64,000 nucleotides of DNA from JADJRH01 sp046351455 (lineage in GTDB: Bacteria; Myxococcota_A; Polyangia; Polyangiales; Polyangiaceae), in the NCBI GenBank assembly GCA_046351455.1, contig JAXLYM010000012.1:1-64000 (forward strand), given 5' to 3'. The position numbers and the translations under genes were made by a program. Positions 62,254 to 64,000 of the stretch are shown here, one piece after another. Below the pieces are notes generated by a model. It ran no database searches. It worked only from the letters and a program-made list of their open reading frames with translations, and was not told the origin of the DNA. Within the stretch, counting starts at the first letter, position 1. Every line of letters starts with the position of its first letter.

Positions 62254-63045
62254 ATGCTTTCCCCCAAGAAGCGCTCGCGCCGACACAACGTCGGTCAGGC
62301 CGCCGCTGCCGTGGTCGCGCTCGCGGCGTTGCCCGCCGCCGGTACGCTCGGCTGCTACGACAACTCGCTCCCGAAGGTCGCCGTGCCCGGACCCGGTGGA
62401 CCGAAGGCGCCGCCGCCCTGGTTCCCCGAGCAACCGTGGACCGAGAAGGCCGCGGAGACCCGCATCTACATCGAAGGGAAGATCGTCTTCGACACGAACA
62501 AGGCGACGATCCGGCCCGAGAGCGAGCAGTACCTGAAGAAGATGCTCGCGTTCGTGCAGGAGCATCAGGAGATCACGCGCGTCCGCATCGAAGGGCACAC
62601 CGACTCGCGCGCCAGCGAGGACCACAACCAGGTGCTCTCCGGCAAGCGCGCGATGGCCGTCGCGGATTGGCTCGTGGACAACGGCGTCGACTACGCGCGG
62701 CTCATCGCGGTCGGCTTCGGGGAGTCGCGGCCGCTCGCGCCGAACGAGCTCGTGGAGGGGCGCGACGACAACCGCCGCGTCGAGTTCCATGTGGCGGAGG
62801 TGCGCGGGCGTCCGTTCCTCGGCAAAGATCCGTACAACGGCGGCATCGCGCTCGTCGTGAAGAGCAAAGAGGAGCGCGAGAAAGAGAAGGAGGCCGAGCG
62901 CCTCGCGAAGCTGCCCCCGCCGAAGCCGCCGCCGTACAAGAAGACGGGCGACGTCGTGAACGACGTGAACGTTACCGAGCTGCAGGCGAAGCTTCAGAAG
63001 AAGCAGGAGACGGACGGCGGGCTCGCTCCTTCGGTCAAGAAGTAG
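62254..63045 (+). CDS. OmpA-family peptidoglycan-associated lipoprotein
   Basis: The 263-residue protein starts at ATG 62254. The signal ends AAGTLGC. The OmpA-like domain has IVFDTNKATIRPESEQYLKK, RIEGHTDSRASEDHN and LSGKRAMAVADWLVDNGVDY, with the Asp and Arg residues that bind mDAP. A charged Glu/Lys and Pro tail follows. It links the outer membrane to the cell wall. It is divergent from larE. Confidence 0.93.
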   Translation: MLSPKKRSRRHNVGQAAAAVVALAALPAAGTLGCYDNSLPKVAVPGPGGPKAPPPWFPEQPWTEKAAETRIYIEGKIVFDTNKATIRPESEQYLKKMLAFVQEHQEITRVRIEGHTDSRASEDHNQVLSGKRAMAVADWLVDNGVDYARLIAVGFGESRPLAPNELVEGRDDNRRVEFHVAEVRGRPFLGKDPYNGGIALVVKSKEEREKEKEAERLAKLPPPKPPPYKKTGDVVNDVNVTELQAKLQKKQETDGGLAPSVKK

Positions 63046-63048
63046 CGC

Positions 63049-64000
63049 TCACTTCTCGTCGTCACGCTCGCCTTCGTCGTCGGCCGGCGCGTCCTTCTGG
63101 ATCGCCGGCCGCTGCTTTTTTCCAGGCGATTTCTCGCTCTTTTCGGAGGCGGGCTTCGCCTCGTCCTCGGGCTTGGTCTCCGATTTTCGCGTGCCGAGCC
63201 ACCAGAACAAGAGGATGCCCGCGGCGACGATCGGGCCGAAGATGGCGATGGCCTTCGCGACGCTCGGGGACGGGTGCAGCTCCGCGCGCGATTTGCCGAA
63301 GCGGTCCGCGTTCGCGCGCGGCGGCAGCTCCAGCGTCTGCGCCGAGGCCTCCGCGAACGGGAACACCTTGTCGATGTCCTTCGGGCTCGTGAGGAACGTC
63401 ACCATCGCGGCCTTCTGGCCGTACGCCGCGTAATACAGCGTGGAGCCGGTCTCGTAGCCGGGGTGGTCCGACGGGTACGGCGCGTCGATGCGGAATCGGA
63501 CGACCGGCACGTCCTTCACGCGCAGCAGATCGAAGCGCTGCTCCGGGGCGTCGACGACGAGCTTCGGCTCCAGGTTCGAGGCCTCTTTCACGGCCTTCTC
63601 GGCGCCCGCGACGAACTGCTGGATGTCCTCGCGCGCCTCCAGATCGGCCGGGATGGCGGACATCATCACGAAGTACGACCAGTCGCCGCCGCGCGCGTAC
63701 GCGACGCCGAACGGGCGGTCCGCGCCCTTCGGGAGGGCCTCGATCATCGCGCCGGCGTCGACGCCGATGCACGCGGTCGGGTCCTGCGCGCTCTCGGGGA
63801 GGATGACGCAGAGGTGCGCGTCCTCGGGGTAGGCGACGGCCATCTTGAAGCCGATCTCCTTCGCCTCGAACGTGAAGGTGCTCGCGCGGACGCCCTGTGT
63901 TTCGTGGGGCTTCGCGTCGTCCTTCGGGGCGAAAGGCGGCGTCGGATCGGCTTTGATCTCCGGGGGCGCCGCGTCCATCGTGCAGCCGACGATGCTCGTA
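63049..64000 (-). CDS. Lipoprotein with C-terminal membrane anchor, N-terminus cut by window edge
   Basis: The coding frame is open to the right edge. Reading upstream of the internal ATG at 63978 gives TSIVGCTMDAAPP, so IVGC looks like a lipobox and the true start lies beyond 64000. The visible 316 residues form a soluble domain (TFTFEAKEIGFKMAVAYP, VPVVRFRIDAPYPSDHPG). A hydrophobic segment near the end follows (AKAIAIFGPIVAAGILLFWW), then a Lys/Glu-rich tail. The family is not recognised. It converges on the OmpA gene with only 3 bases between. Confidence 0.7.
   Translation of the reverse strand, partial: TSIVGCTMDAAPPEIKADPTPPFAPKDDAKPHETQGVRASTFTFEAKEIGFKMAVAYPEDAHLCVILPESAQDPTACIGVDAGAMIEALPKGADRPFGVAYARGGDWSYFVMMSAIPADLEAREDIQQFVAGAEKAVKEASNLEPKLVVDAPEQRFDLLRVKDVPVVRFRIDAPYPSDHPGYETGSTLYYAAYGQKAAMVTFLTSPKDIDKVFPFAEASAQTLELPPRANADRFGKSRAELHPSPSVAKAIAIFGPIVAAGILLFWWLGTRKSETKPEDEAKPASEKSEKSPGKKQRPAIQKDAPADDEGERDDEK

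Overview
The window is 64 kb of very GC-rich DNA (roughly 70 % by eye) that looks like the chromosome of a myxobacterium, most likely of the Sorangium/Polyangium side (Polyangiales). This is inferred from the GC content, the many exported lipoproteins with Gly/Ser-rich linkers, two eukaryote-like Ser/Thr kinases, an FHA regulator, and a protein built of the Cys-rich repeats typical of myxobacteria. I found no rRNA, tRNA, CRISPR array, insertion sequence or phage module. Both edges cut a gene: a sensor protein lacks its C-terminus at the left edge and a lipoprotein lacks its N-terminus at the right edge.

Layout. 1-8.1 kb: CHASE-PAS sensor, TrkA-N membrane protein, EF-G-like GTPase, a Tae4-like peptidoglycan amidase with a cell-wall-binding tail, a PAS-PAS histidine kinase and a hemolysin-III family protein. 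8.3-19.4 kb: exported lipoprotein, caspase-like protease, FHA regulator, a kinase-PEGA-FGE protein coupled to a monoheme cytochrome, the lytic transglycosylase MltD, and a radical-SAM/SPASM relative that lacks its cluster cysteines. 19.6-26.5 kb: a 1003-residue beta-propeller lipoprotein, then a lower-GC two-gene cassette (AAA ATPase plus Toprim-like protein) that resembles a defence module, then TerB-like, universal stress and zinc-ribbon proteins. 26.7-37.5 kb: ammonium transporter, lipoprotein, unusual SDR, SUV3-type helicase, Cys-rich repeat protein and D-aminoacylase.

37.8-45.6 kb: a coupled three-gene unit of exported proteins of unknown role, a CarH-like B12 photoreceptor repressor with candidate operators, a small acidic protein, mtnA and lipA. 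45.7-53.4 kb: a kinase-TPR protein facing a translationally coupled pair made of a DUF2169 protein (a family linked to type VI secretion) and a 1211-residue TIR-NACHT-pentapeptide-WD40 protein. This pair is the most exciting candidate system here. 53.5-64 kb: vWA lipoprotein, HtrA protease, a coupled lipid pair (CDP-alcohol phosphotransferase and flippase/LPG-synthase-like protein), a hypothetical protein, an MBL-fold hydrolase with larE, an OmpA-like lipoprotein and the truncated lipoprotein.

Two themes recur. One is cell-envelope work: MltD, Tae4-like amidase, OmpA, HtrA and the lipid enzymes. The other is immunity or inter-bacterial conflict: the TIR-NACHT/DUF2169 pair, the ATPase/Toprim pair, the caspase-like protease and the Tae4-like enzyme. 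Many neighbours overlap as ATGA, GTGA or TTGA, which implies translational coupling. All family assignments rest on motif recognition, not on database searches.
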